Assembly (NCBI RefSeq): GCF_963259705.1
Contig: NC_081851.1
Location: 59,542,855 to 59,606,854 of the forward strand
Length of the DNA: 64,000 bases
Reading direction: 5' to 3'
Origin: Myotis daubentonii
Lineage: Eukaryota > Chordata > Mammalia > Chiroptera > Vespertilionidae
This document shows positions 1 through 10,470 of this stretch, piece by piece (position 1 is the first letter of the stretch; every line of letters begins with the position of its first letter). The position numbers and the translations under genes are program-made. The notes beneath the pieces were generated by a model. It had not been told where the DNA came from. It saw only the letters and a program-made list of their open reading frames with translations, and did no database searches.

Positions 1-1748
1 ATATGCATTTGCCATTCAGCATAACCCCTCCTAATATCTCAAACGGCATGTGTTCTGACTGAAAGGAATTCTTTTAGGAGAGACCCCACCACCTGTAAAA
101 GTGACAGACAGAGGCTGCCATCAGTACAGCACAGAGACAGCCTCTTAGAAAGAGAGGTATTGGGTGAAGGATTCTTTAATGATAAAAAGAGGCAGGGGAA
201 AATAGTGGTTAAGGGCATTTACTTGTGATTAGCCCAGCATAGTTGCAAATAATGAACATGTCACCCAGGCTATGTGACATGAAAACGTTTATTTAAATCT
301 CCTACCCTTCAATTTCTTTTGGGCAAATCTGACATAATACCAGCCACTTCATAGTATTGTCAAGAAACTTTCATGATGTACTATTTATAAAATGCTTAAT
401 ATAGCACTCCATCTACAAAACAAACCATTATACTACAAATCACCTCCTTGAAACTTCAATCTCTCAATAGTGGATTAAAGACAGACAGCTGACTTGAGAG
501 AAATCAGTTCACAGGGTAGAATCATTCTTTCTGCTCCACTGTTTTGATTGAAGAGACATCAGCACTGTTGTCCGTCTATGTTGGGGGTGCAATTGAAATG
601 CTGTGATTTTAATGGAGCAGCAAGTGTGGTAATGGAGCGGCCATAACAACCATGCAAGAAAAGGAAAATAATCTAGAAAAGGAAATGGGAAGACAAATGC
701 AGCAAAAGTATAAAGAAAAGTGGAGGTGAGAGAGATGTCATAATACCTACGATACTGATAAATTACCCCATTTTCTTAGTTTCTCATTCCAGCCTGGTAG
801 AAGGCTTGGCTATCTTATACCTCATGCCCTGGGATAACCATAAAAGACTTTCTGTTTATGAGTGGGAACTATATGTGAACTATAGCCTTTTCTGTAATGT
901 GAGGTCAACTTGAAATTGCAATAGTATCCATCACTTTTCGGAGAGGGAGGCGTAATAATTATCCCTTTTGGCTTAAACTTGTTTAGATGGGTCTCTCTTC
1001 CTCGCCACCTGAATTTCTTAACTAGAAGAGAAGTAAAGACCAGGAGTGTAAAAGTTCACAATATCAGGAAAAAATGTAGTATCAGAGCTGGTCAGTGAGA
1101 AAGATAGGCGTTCTCTGGCTCCCAGTGCAGTGTTCTTCGCACCCCAACATCCTGTTTCCTTACCTTTTTTGAATCCTCTATTTGTTGAGCCCCTTCCACA
1201 TGTCCCTTTCCTTACATCATCTCATGATGCTCTAAGAGCAATTGCATATTAATTGATATCTCAATTTTGTAACTGATTAAACAAGTTCAATGAAGGGTGT
1301 GTGTCTGTGTTTGTGTGTGCACATCCACCAAAATTTGACAATAGGGACCTTTGGAGAAGAAAGTGGAATGATTTGGAACAAAACTTGATATTTTACTCCT
1401 TTTTGTTTGAACTGTTATAAAAGGCTGAGTTGGTTGTGTTGGTTTTGTTTGTAATTTAAACATCTAACACACACTCAAATGTAAATATACACACTAATTT
1501 CTCCCTCTCTCTATTCCACACATACAATCCACACATGGACACACAAAATATACAATCTTAGACCTAATGATTGAGTTTGAAGGTAATAAAGTGATTGGTT
1601 TGGAGTAAAAGTAAAAACTTAATTAATAATATTCATAATTGTCATGCGGAAGAAAGGTCTTTGGGACTTTCCTTTTCTTGGCAAAATCTTCCTTGATCCA
1701 TCAATTCTTCACCAGTCACATAAACACGTGGGAGTCAGAAATGAAATA
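1..1748. other. Unique AT-rich intergenic sequence
   Basis: No recognisable repeat, exon or RNA gene was seen. There is a short imperfect TG-rich stretch near 1297-1322. Reading frames are short and interrupted on both strands. Confidence 0.5.
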
Positions 1749-1970
1749 AAATGAGTACTTATTATGCAGCAAACAATATGTCAAATGTTTTACCTACATA
1801 ATGTCATTTAATTTTCATTCCATCATAGTGAAGAAAGGTTTACTATTTTCATTCTAGATGAGATATTTGAGACTTGAAGAAGCTAACTAACTTGCTAAAG
1901 GTTACCAGCAGCTAGTAAGTCCTGAAGCCAGAATTCTAGGTGAGTCTTTTTCCAAATCCAGACTTATTAG
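1749..1970 (+). repeat. MIR SINE relic
   Basis: The order of landmarks matches the ancient tRNA-derived MIR family: a 'tacttattatgc' start, 'atgtcatttaattttcat' for the size-distribution core, a decayed 'gatgagatatttgagac' block, 'aacttgctaaaggttac' and 'agctagtaagt'. It is heavily diverged, as expected for a pan-mammalian element. Assigned from memory of the consensus, without alignment. Confidence 0.7.
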
Positions 1971-3492
1971 TCAAGGTCTCAGCAGGAATAGCATTCTCAA
2001 ATTGCATAATTCCAGGAAAAGTTGAGAGAAGGACCTATTTGTGAGAATTTGGGCATAATAGAGGAAATTAGGAGGGGCAGTGCCTTTCCCCGGACTAGTA
2101 ACCTCCAAACCTGAGAGGGAGAGGGTGAGCATGGTTGTGGGAATCTGGAAGACAAGAGTGTCTCTTCAGAGAGGCCATCTGTGGGAGCTGTGACCTTCCC
2201 GTTAAGATATTACCTCTCTCAGGAAACTCTAATCACCTAGAGAAATACACTGTCAATGTGATACAGGATTCCTCTTGCAATTAAGTCTAAATTGCCCGAG
2301 GCTTATTTTAGCATATCCAATGAGGGAGGCATGAAAGGTCTCAAGTCACTGTTTCAGGCTCCTTTGCTAATTTACAAGAATCACCCTGTGAAGGTTTTAT
2401 TCGCTTACACAAGATATTGCGATGTTTCTTTAGAAGCATTTTCCTTTATGAATCTCCATAGTGATATTGTGAGTGCACTGGTGTGGCCTGGTCCCCGGAA
2501 TCATCCGGTAATTGAATATGCCAAGAAATGTGTTCTGTCTCTTGCTTGTTTCTGCTGCCTGATTAAGAACAGTTCACTGTTCATTAGGATCTCTCCAGGA
2601 GAAACCCAGAAGAGAAATAATTAGAAACTCCCCCATTGCTTTGACTCCTGTTATGAACAGATACAGAGGAACTTAAGAAGGGGACCTAAAGTAGTAGAAA
2701 TTGGGATACATAGGAGCCATTTATAGGGGAAAAAATCCTACACTAGCACAGAATTTATGAGTGAAGACAATGCTTTATTGAATAAGAGATTATGTGGTTG
2801 AAGCAAGGATGATTTATATTTTAAAAATTGCATACATAATAGGAAAATGAAAGGAATGAATTTCAGGTTCTATTTTTGGGAAACAGGAAAAGAGAAAAGC
2901 ACAAACAGCTAATCTGTGCAAAAAAACATAAGACAAAAAAGGCTTTACAATATCAACTATTAAGCCACGTGTGATTAGAAAGAGGAACTTTGCATTAGTT
3001 TCTATGTCAAAGTATTCCAAAAGGGATCATAACAATATATTGAAAGGTCAGTGGGATTTTGTAAGCATAGAATTATCAAAACACAGGTGAGCTAACTTAA
3101 AAATTGTTAAGAAAATGTTCTCTACTTTGAATTCTAAAACTATACCTGAATTCGTTAACTTTCAAAATGGTTTTCAACTTCATATAAATATAGTATTGAA
3201 TACTCTCCACAATAGCTTATGTTTCATAGTAAATGTATCTGCAATCTAATATACTTTTTTATGCCCTGAATATTGTTCTCTCTATAGACTTGCTTTGCTC
3301 TGCATGAGTGGCAAAGTAAGCAATCCTATCCTTACTTTGAGGAGGGGCAAGCAGACATTTAACATGAGTCTGGTCATCAGAATTTGCCATAATGTGAATA
3401 GATGAAAGGTAGCAAGTGCAATATTGTGATGACCTTGTTCGTGGCATCCCCATCCCCAAAGGCAGATAATAGAGCTCTATGCTTATGTTGGA
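1971..3492. other. Unique sequence, no gene seen
   Basis: AT-rich with small open frames only (for example 110 codons at 2292-2624 on the plus strand) that show no recognisable domain. No splice-bounded exon or repeat family was recognised. Confidence 0.4.
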
Positions 3493-3600
3493 CTAGAATC
3501 TTCCGTTATTAGCTGTGTGACTGTGAACAGATTGCTTCAGCTCTTTCATTCTAGTTTTCACATCTTTAAAAATTGGAATAGCACTACCAAAGGCTGCTGA
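3493..3600 (-). repeat. MIR fragment
   Basis: 'ttagctgtgtgactgtgaacag', 'cattctagttttcacatct' and 'aaaattggaatagcac' follow the reverse order of the MIR 3' half (respectively 'tagctgtgtgaccttgggcaag', 'cctcagtttcctcatct', 'aaaatgggataata'). Diverged and truncated. Confidence 0.55.
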
Positions 3601-4213
3601 ATGTGGTTGCATAGGCTGAGATTTTCTTTGTGAATCACTTTTAAAGACACAAAAAGTATATTTTATTATATTATAAAATTCTATGTTCTGTATCTTAAAA
3701 AAGGTTAACAAGGTGAGGCCTTCCCAGATTCTCCAAATTTGAATACAGATCATTAGAACTATTTCCAAAAAACAGAACACCATTAAGGAATAATCTGTTA
3801 CAGGCACTGGAGAAAATTCCATGAGGAATTTAATAAGATTGTGTTTGCAATGGAAATGTTTTTTCCTTGTGTAAAACCTGTCAAGATAAATAATGTAAAG
3901 GGGGCAATCCTTATTTGCTATTCTTGCTTAAAATTAAGTTATATTCTTTTATGTTTCTACTTATTCAAATATTTTATCATTATTAAATGCATTCAAATTA
4001 TTTTCTCTTTTCAAAACACATATATTTGAAATGAGCATTGAGATTTCCCCTTATAGATGGCTTCAATATCATGGGACATCATTAATACTACACTGTAGCC
4101 AGCATAATCCTAAGTCATATTTTGGAGTTTTACTGATACTATAGAAGGAATTATTCTGCCTTCACAGCCTCATCAATTCTACATATTTTTAAAATATCTG
4201 TTCTATGTCATAA
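3601..4213. other. Unique AT-rich sequence
   Basis: No repeat or coding feature recognised. The stretch ends at the A that flanks a Helitron 3' terminus. Confidence 0.4.
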
Positions 4214-4746
4214 CTAGAGGCCTGGTGCATGAAATTTGTGCACAGGGGAGGCAGATGTTCCTCAGCCTGGCCTGTGCCCTCTCATAATCCAGGACCACTC
4301 GGATAGGGTCCCCAGGCCTGGCCGGTGATCATGGCCTACAGGGTCTTTCCTTCCCCTGGCTGCCGGCAGCTTGCCCGCCCCTGCCGCTGCCAATGTTTGC
4401 CATCTGTACAACACTGCCCCCCTCTTCCCCCTACCGGTCGCCTCCCTCTCTGGGCGATAGGCGTGGGGTGTGATCACTTGGCTGGCCTGGGCCTCCCTCT
4501 GCCTCTGTGGGGCGATTGCTGGCCAGCCCCACACACCCACCGCAGTGTCGCTGGCTGGTGGCCTGGGCCTTCTTCTGTGGGGTGATCATGGGGTGATGGC
4601 AGGGGCCCCAGACCAATCGCATCGCATCCGCCTTGGCTGGCCTGGTGCCAGTACGTGTCATAGCATGGTCATCCAGAAGGTCATCTGGCTGGTTCTGCCT
4701 TTTGGTCATTCGGTTGATTTGCATATTATGCTTTTATTATTATAGA
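4214..4746 (-). mobile_element. Non-autonomous HeliBat-type Helitron, 533 bp
   Basis: Read on the minus strand it starts at 4746 with TCTATAATAATAAAAGC and 'taatatgcaaatcaacc', and ends at 4214 with CTAG. The 3' hairpin 'gtgcatgaaatttgtgcac' lies at 4225-4243, about 8 bp inside the end, as is typical of Helitrons. There are no target duplications. The interior is GC-rich and has no transposase, so the copy depended on an autonomous relative. The base beside the 5' TC is G rather than the expected host A, probably a later substitution. The GC-rich interior gives overlapping open frames on both strands that are not genes. Confidence 0.85.
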
Positions 4747-4891
4747 CACTGTCTCTGACCATTTTGCCACATGGTTTCTTTCCTGAGCACATAGAAATGT
4801 CCTTAATCATCTAGAATAGTGCCTATTTCAGTCTTTTTAATAAAAATCAGCCAAATATATGACATGTGATTAACATTTTCCTTTTTCCCCC

Positions 4892-5107
4892 CTTTTTTAT
4901 TGATTTTTTTTTTAGAGAAAGAGGAAGTGAGTGGGAAAGAGAGAGGAAAACATCTATATGAGAGCAAAACATCAATAGGCTGCCTCCTGCACACCCCCTA
5001 CCAGGGAACAAACCCACAACCTGGGCATTTGCCCTGACCAGGAATCAAACTGGCAACTTTTTGTTACATGAGATGATGCCCAATCAACTGAGCCACTCTA
5101 GCCAAGC
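4892..5107 (-). mobile_element. Ves SINE (tRNA-derived)
   Basis: On the minus strand the order is a tRNA-like head ending 'gctagagtggctcag', a B-box-like region, then a CT-rich segment and an A/T-rich tail represented here by 'tttttattgattttttttttt'. Ves SINEs are the main vesper-bat SINE, transcribed by RNA polymerase III and mobilised by L1. The box regions are diverged, so this is an older copy. Confidence 0.8.
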
Positions 5108-6926
5108 GTCTGCATTTCAAGGGCTTATTAAATAAAGAAAGACTACCAAATTGTACAGCACAGATAGATAAGGCTTTCATCACAATAAGAAGTTCTACTG
5201 TATCATTGGTCTAGTTTTTACAGGGCTGCACCTTGAAATGTTAGAATAAATTAGATTTTTGGTTTTGGTATAAGTTATGCTTTTGGGTTATACCTAAATT
5301 TAATTAATATAAAAGTGGAATATGAAAGATGTAGTTCTTTGGTGGGAATCAACAGTATAGCTACTCTGAACTGGAGTGTTTAAAGTGTCAGAAAGCATTA
5401 TGTCAATTTAGCTAGTTTAATCTAACACTACTAAAATATAAGCAATGTAAATTTAGAGTACTTTTAAAAGCTATTCTGGAGGGAATCTAGAGGACTTTAA
5501 GAAGTCAATCCGATATGGTAAGAATATATCTGTAGCTCACCCATCTCTTACTCATTCCTTAAAAATAATATTGCATTTAATATAAAATATAATCAGAGCC
5601 CAACCTAGTACAAGCATCAATGTTTCATAATAGATTATAATAATACACATACATTTTCCTAGATTTCATGCTATCCATTTCTGAATAAAAATTTCCTTTA
5701 GTGGTTTAGTGGGTATCATATAAGTAGAGTTTGAAAGAAAAACATTTTATATTTATCAAAATATTCTACAAGCTAAGGGAACATCCTCTATTGCACCTCT
5801 CAGTCTTGTTTATCATACTTGAGATATAGGGAGTCCTTTTCTTCTTCAGGTGATCCATTTAGTTGTTGAGCACTATAACTTGTTTATTTGTCTAATTCTA
5901 AAGTGGAAAAAGGCAGGACAGTCCTCCATCCAAAGTCTATAATTCTCCAAAAGAAAAGCTTATGTTGTCCCTGATAAAACATTTCAAGTGGTGTTTTTCA
6001 GTCACCCATATTCATTCAGGTTTTATCCCATTGGTGCTTTTTCTTACACTGCAATGCAATACCAATTCTACCCATTGATCCATTCTCTAAGTCTCTAAGG
6101 ATACACAGCAGAAGTCTTATTATCTCTCTTCCACTTGACAGCACTTCAATTACTTTATGATAACTATTGTGCCCAATGACTCCAAGCTTCTATTTTTCCA
6201 AGGCTAAAATATCCTCGGGTTCCTTGAGCATTTCTTCCTGTCCAAGCCTTCTTGCTGTTTGAGGAGTCTTCTTTCAGTAGAGCTTGGGGCTCATGTCTTC
6301 ACCTCAATGAATTGCCAAGGATGTAAGGCAAATCCTGAGTTATTCACTACCCCAGACTTCATGCAGCTGTAGGAAGCAAAATTAATAACTTCAGTCTCTT
6401 TTATGCCAATCAAGACATATCAGGGAAGCCATTAATATTGGTCAGGTAATTGGTGAGCCTGTTTTCTGCCTATAGACATGTTGCTAAATGCTATCATTAC
6501 TCTAGTGAAGTTTTAATGTTGCTAAATGCTATAGTTACTCCCATTTATGAGTGAGGCAACTGACAAAGTAATAAGACAAAAAAGAAATGCATTTGTATGA
6601 AATTATAACCATGGGTGTCATCATAAGAATGGAGAAAAGGGCAAAAGCATTGAAAGCAGTAATGTAAACAAGGAAAAAAAAGACAAACTCTACTGGCTGG
6701 ATTGTATCACACAGGAGCAAGAAACATACCATCAAGGAAAAGATTGGTAGATGGGACTTCAATAGCATGAAGAACATCATTAAAAGAAAAAATTTCATAG
6801 GGAAATATAAAGGAAAAGCCACAATTTGGATAAAACTATTTTTAACCAGGGAAACTAGGACTTAACAGCCAGCAAATACATATAGCTTATATAACTCAGT
6901 AAGAATAATTTAAAACAACAAATATG
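5108..6926. other. Unique AT-rich sequence with a small local duplication
   Basis: No gene recognised. 'atgttgctaaatgctat' followed by nearly the same 'ttactc' occurs twice, at about 6477-6503 and 6518-6540. This is a local 42-bp-period duplication. Confidence 0.4.
6911..6926. repeat. 5' target-site duplication of the half-L1
   Basis: 'taaaacaacaaatatg' here is repeated exactly at 8822-8837 on the other side of the element. The flank 'tt/taaaac' resembles the L1 endonuclease TT/AAAA site. Confidence 0.9.
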
Positions 6927-7607
6927 GAGAGAACCAAGATGGCAGCATAGGTTAACGCCGGAGTTTGCTGCTTTGAACAACTACTTCAAAAGTGAAACCA
7001 AAAAACGGAAGGGACATCACCCAGAACCACAGGAACTCTGGCTGAGTGGAAGTCCTACAACTAGGAGGAAAGAGAAACGCATACGGACACTCAGAGGAGG
7101 CGCGGTGCTGAGGTCAAGTTCTGAGGTGCAGAGTGCGCGGAGCGGGCTGGCAGTGGAGGGCGCGGAGTCGCAGACTCTGAGCTCCAGATCCGGGCGAGTC
7201 TTTAGGGACCCAGACTCAAACGGGAGAAGCGGGACTGTCTGGCTTCGGTCAGAGCGAGTGCAGCTTTCTCTCAGAGCTTTGCAGCGGGTGCTGGGACTCA
7301 GAGAGGCAGAGCCCCTGGGGACAGGACTGAGAGCCGCCATAACTGCTCTCTCCGGCCCACCCTGTTGATCCTGTGTGACCCGCCCCACCCAAGCCCTGCA
7401 CAGAGGCATTTGCTGGATAGCCTCAGGCAAAGGCTAGATTAGCACCTCCCTAGAGGACAGAAGTTCTCTCACTGCTGACACAGCTGATTCTCATAGCCAC
7501 TTGGCCTGGAGGTCAAACCCTCCCTGGGATTAGCTACAACAATCAAGATTTAACTATAAGACTGCGAACAAAGACCACTAGGGGGTGCACCAAGGAAGCA
7601 TAACAAA
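6927..7607 (+). promoter_or_regulatory. Half-L1 5' UTR / internal promoter region
   Basis: CpG-rich compared with its surroundings. It starts with 'gagagaaccaagatggcagc', whose AAGATGGC is the YY1 motif also found at the start of primate L1 and known there to set the transcription start. A sense frame of 131 codons (6973-7368) lies in it but has no recognised domain and precedes ORF1. Promoter function is inferred from position and family. Confidence 0.6.
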
Positions 7608-8456
7608 ATGCGGAGACAAAGAAACAGGACAAAATTGTCAATGGAAGATATAGAGTTCAGAACCACACTTTTAAGGTCTCTCAAGAACTGTTTAGAAGCT
7701 ACCGATAAACTTAATGAGATCTACACGAAAACTAATAAGACCCTCGATCTTATATTGGGGAACCAACTAGAAATTAAGCATACACGGACTGAAACAACGA
7801 ATATAATACAGACGCCCAACAGCAGACCAGAGGAGCGCAAGAATCAAGTCAATGATTTGAAATGCGAGGAAGCAAAAAACATCCAACCGGAAAAGCAAAA
7901 TGAAAAAAGAATCCAAAAATGCGAGGATAGTGTAAGGAGCCTTTGGGACAGCTTCAAGCGTACCAACATCAGAATTATAGGGGTGCCAGAAGATGAGAGA
8001 GAGCAAGATATTGAAAACCTATTTGAAGAAATAATGACAGAAAACTTCCCCCACCTGGTGAAAGAAATGGACTTACAGGTCCAAGAAGCGCGGAGAACCC
8101 CAAACAAAAGGAATCCAAAGAGGACCACACCAAGACACATCATAATTAAAATGCCAAGAGCAAAAGATAAAGAGAGAATCTTAAAAACAGCAAGAGAAAG
8201 AAACTCAGTTACCTACAAGGGAATACCCATACGACTGTCAGCTGATTTCTCAACAGGAACTTTGCAGGCCAGAAGGGAGTGGCAAGAAATAATCAAAGTG
8301 ATGAACACCAAGAACCTACAACCAAGATTACTTTATCCAGCAAAGCTATCATTCAGAATTGAAGGTCAGATAAAGAGCTTCACAGATAAGGAAAAGCTAA
8401 AGGAGTTCATCACCACCAAACCAGGATTATATGAAATGCTGAAAGGTATCCTTTAA
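7608..8456 (+). CDS. LINE-1 ORF1p-like RNA-binding protein (282 aa)
   Basis: An L1 ORF1 protein: in the family it forms a cytoplasmic trimer that coats its own RNA and acts as a nucleic-acid chaperone. Visible parts are a short, charged, helix-prone N-terminus (about residues 1-115) where L1 has its coiled coil, and an RRM-like domain starting near residue 120 with 'IRIIGVPE' at 121-128. The C-terminal domain follows, with 'TPRHIIIK' at about 174-181, 'TLQARREW' at about 218-225 and 'YPAKLSF' at about 243-249. The start ATG follows 'agcataacaaa', a usual ORF1 context. At 282 residues it is shorter than human ORF1p (338), mainly at the N-terminus. There is no internal stop or frameshift. No ORF2 follows, so the protein would act in trans with another L1's enzyme. 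Expression cannot be judged. Confidence 0.85.
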   Translation: MRRQRNRTKLSMEDIEFRTTLLRSLKNCLEATDKLNEIYTKTNKTLDLILGNQLEIKHTRTETTNIIQTPNSRPEERKNQVNDLKCEEAKNIQPEKQNEKRIQKCEDSVRSLWDSFKRTNIRIIGVPEDEREQDIENLFEEIMTENFPHLVKEMDLQVQEARRTPNKRNPKRTTPRHIIIKMPRAKDKERILKTARERNSVTYKGIPIRLSADFSTGTLQARREWQEIIKVMNTKNLQPRLLYPAKLSFRIEGQIKSFTDKEKLKEFITTKPGLYEMLKGIL

Positions 8457-8619
8457 GAAGAGGAAGAGGAAGAAAAAGGTAAAGATACAAATTATGAACA
8501 ACAAATATGCATCTATCAACAAGTGAATCTAAGAATCAAGTGAATAAATAATCTGATGAACAGAATGAACTGTTGATTATAATATAATCAGGGACATAGA
8601 AAGGGAATGGACTGACTAT

Positions 8620-8760
8620 TCTTGGAGGGGAAAGGGGTGTGGGAGATGTGGGAAGAGACTGGACAAAAATCGTGCACCTATGGATGAGGACAGTGGGTGG
8701 GGAGTGAGGGCGGAGGGTGGGGCGGGAACTGGGAGGAGGGGAGTTATGGGGGGGAAAAAA
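8620..8760 (+). other. G-rich tract in half-L1 3' UTR
   Basis: Many runs of three or more G on the plus strand, especially 8697-8752. This is compatible with G-quadruplex formation, a known property of mammalian L1 3' UTRs. Confidence 0.55.
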
Positions 8761-8821
8761 AGAGGAACAAATGTAATAATCTGAACAATAAAGATTTAAT
8801 TAACAAAAAAAATAAAAAAAA

Positions 8822-8837
8822 TAAAACAACAAATATG
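8822..8837. repeat. 3' target-site duplication of the half-L1
   Basis: Exact match to 6911-6926, directly after the A-rich tail. Confidence 0.9.
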
Positions 8838-8971
8838 AAAAAAACAAGCAAAGGTTTTGAATTCATGAGGAGGAAATTCATATGGCCAAGAAAAGATACT
8901 AAACTTCATTTGGGAAAATTACCATAAAATGTAATTACTTAAAATGATATCTATAAGATTTAGAACAAATA

Positions 8972-10252
8972 TCCTATCTAATAAAAGAGAAACATGGTAA
9001 TTAGCATACGACCGCTACCCTTCCCATTGGCTAATCAGGGCAATATGCAAATTAACTGCCAGCCAAGATGGCGGCCGGCAGCCAGGCAGCTTGAAACTAA
9101 CATGAGGCTTGCTTGCTTCAGTGACGGAGGACTCCAACGTTCCCTGCCTGCCGCTGCAGGCCTCTGAGCTGCAACTCTAAGCAACTGTGTTACAAATATA
9201 GAAGCTAAACAAAACCCCAGAAACCTGCTTTAGTCCATCAGGCTTCAGCCAGCAGGATTGCAACATTGTTTCAAATACAGAAGGTAAACAAAGGCCAGAA
9301 ACCTGCTTTCAGCAGCTGAGGCCTAAGAGCTGGAGTCAAGCCTCAAAGCTAAAGCTGGCCCAGAATAAAAAAAAAAGAAAAAAAGGAGCGGTTGGGAGCT
9401 TCAGTCACCCGCCAGCCTGAAAACAGCCCTCAGCCCCTCACCCAGACTGGCCAGGCACCCCAGTGGGGACCCCCACCCTGAAGGGTGTGTGACCAGCTGC
9501 AAACAGCCATCATCCTCTCACCCCGGCTGGCCAGGCACCCCAGTGGGGACCCCCACCCTGATCCAGGCGGTGCCCCAACCCCCACCCCACGGGCACTGCT
9601 TTGTGTGTGATGGGGTAGAGCCATAACCTTCCCATCGGCCCTGCCCTGAGTGTGAGAGTGGCGGCTCCCCAACCCCCTGATTGGCCCTGCTCTGTGGGTG
9701 ATAGAGGGCAGCACCCCAACCACCTGATCCGCCCTGTTCTGTGTGTGACAGGGGGCAGTGCCCCAACTCCCCTATCGGCCCTGCTCTGTGCATGACAGGG
9801 GGGAGCTCCCAACCCCCTGATGAGCCCTGCTCTGTGCATGACAGGGGGCAGCGCCCCAACCCCCTGATTGGCCCTGCTCTGTGCCTGACAGGGGGTGGCA
9901 CCGCAACCTCCCCATCAACCCTTCCTTGAGTGTGACAGGGGGTGGTGCCCCAACCCCCCAATCGGCCCTACCCTGAGCGTGACTGAGGGTGGAATCACAA
10001 CCTCCCGATCCGCCCTGCTCTGTGCATGACAGGGGGCGGTGCCCCAACTCCCCAATCAGCCCTGCTCTGAGCCCGACCAGGGGCTGCACCTAGGGATTTG
10101 GCCTGCCCTCTGCCATGCGGGAGCAGGCCTAAGCCAGCAGGCCGTTATCTCCCAAGGGGTCCCAGACTGCGAGAGGGCACAGGCCGGGCTGAGGGACCAC
10201 CCCCCCGCCCCCCCGCCCTGAGTGCACAAATTTTTGTGCACCGGGACTCTAG
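8972..10252 (+). mobile_element. Non-autonomous Helitron, 1281 bp, with internal tandem array
   Basis: Host A at 8971, 5' TCCTATCTAATAAAAG, hairpin 'gtgcacaaatttttgtgcac' at 10223-10242, CTAG at 10249-10252 and host T at 10253 give a perfect A/T insertion. The 5' body carries 'ccaagatggcggccggcagc' (9064 on) and two diverged copies of a unit ending 'cagaaacctgcttt'; this body is shared with the distal halves of the composites at 12100-12588 and 19735-20398. The central part is a 47-bp tandem array. No Rep/helicase is encoded. Two terminal bases and the hairpin are intact, so this is a fairly young copy. Confidence 0.9.
9580..10100 (+). repeat. 47-bp tandem array (about 11 units) inside Helitron
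   Basis: The anchor GCCCTG (or close variant) recurs at 9638, 9684, 9731, 9778, 9824, 9871, about 9918, 9965, 10012 and 10059: intervals of 46-47 bp. The unit is roughly 'ccctgattggccctgctctg' followed by 'tgcatgacagggggcagcgc' and 'cccaac'. Since 47 is not a multiple of 3 and the unit has few stops, long antisense frames appear in all three frames (for example 9518-9961). They are by-products of the repeat, not genes. Confidence 0.9.
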
Positions 10253-10468
10253 TATTCATATAAGTGAGTAAACAGTAACTCTCATTAATTGCTGATATGA
10301 ACTTAAATGAATGCGCCAACTTTGAGAGCAATTTCACAATATCAAGGTTGTTTGAATAAGTGAAAATTATAAACAATCTAAACATGTATTGACAATGAGG
10401 GAGAATATATTTTTGATGTAATTACACAGCTGTATATGCTACAGTATTTCAAAAACATGGACTAAGTT
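10253..10468. other. Unique sequence between Helitron and mariner
   Basis: AT-rich, with no feature recognised. Confidence 0.4.
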
Positions 10469-10470
10469 TA

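Larger units (their letters stand above)
6927..8821 (+). mobile_element. Young ORF1-only L1-derived element (half-L1/HAL1-like)
   Basis: A complete retrotransposition unit of about 1.9 kb. It has a GC-rich 5' UTR (6927-7607) beginning with a YY1-like 'ccaagatggcag', one intact ORF1, a short 3' UTR with G-rich tracts, an AATAAA at about 8786 and an A-rich tail. A perfect 16-bp target duplication bounds it. ORF2 (endonuclease and reverse transcriptase) is absent: the sequence goes from the ORF1 stop (8454-8456) into typical L1 3' UTR within about 150 bp. L1-derived elements keeping only ORF1 are known in mammals as HAL1 and must borrow a reverse transcriptase from active L1. The intact frame, perfect duplication and long tail indicate recent insertion. 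A one-off deletion of a normal L1 is the alternative. Confidence 0.85.

Noticed and set aside
4262..4745. Overlapping frames on both strands, 86-97 codons
   Set aside because: GC-rich Helitron interior; mutual overlap and no domain.
9518..9961. 147-codon minus-strand frame and three overlapping neighbours
   Set aside because: Created by the 47-bp Helitron array, open in several frames at once.
9580..10100. CRISPR array
   Set aside because: A 47-bp head-to-tail tandem repeat with no unique spacers, inside a vertebrate Helitron.
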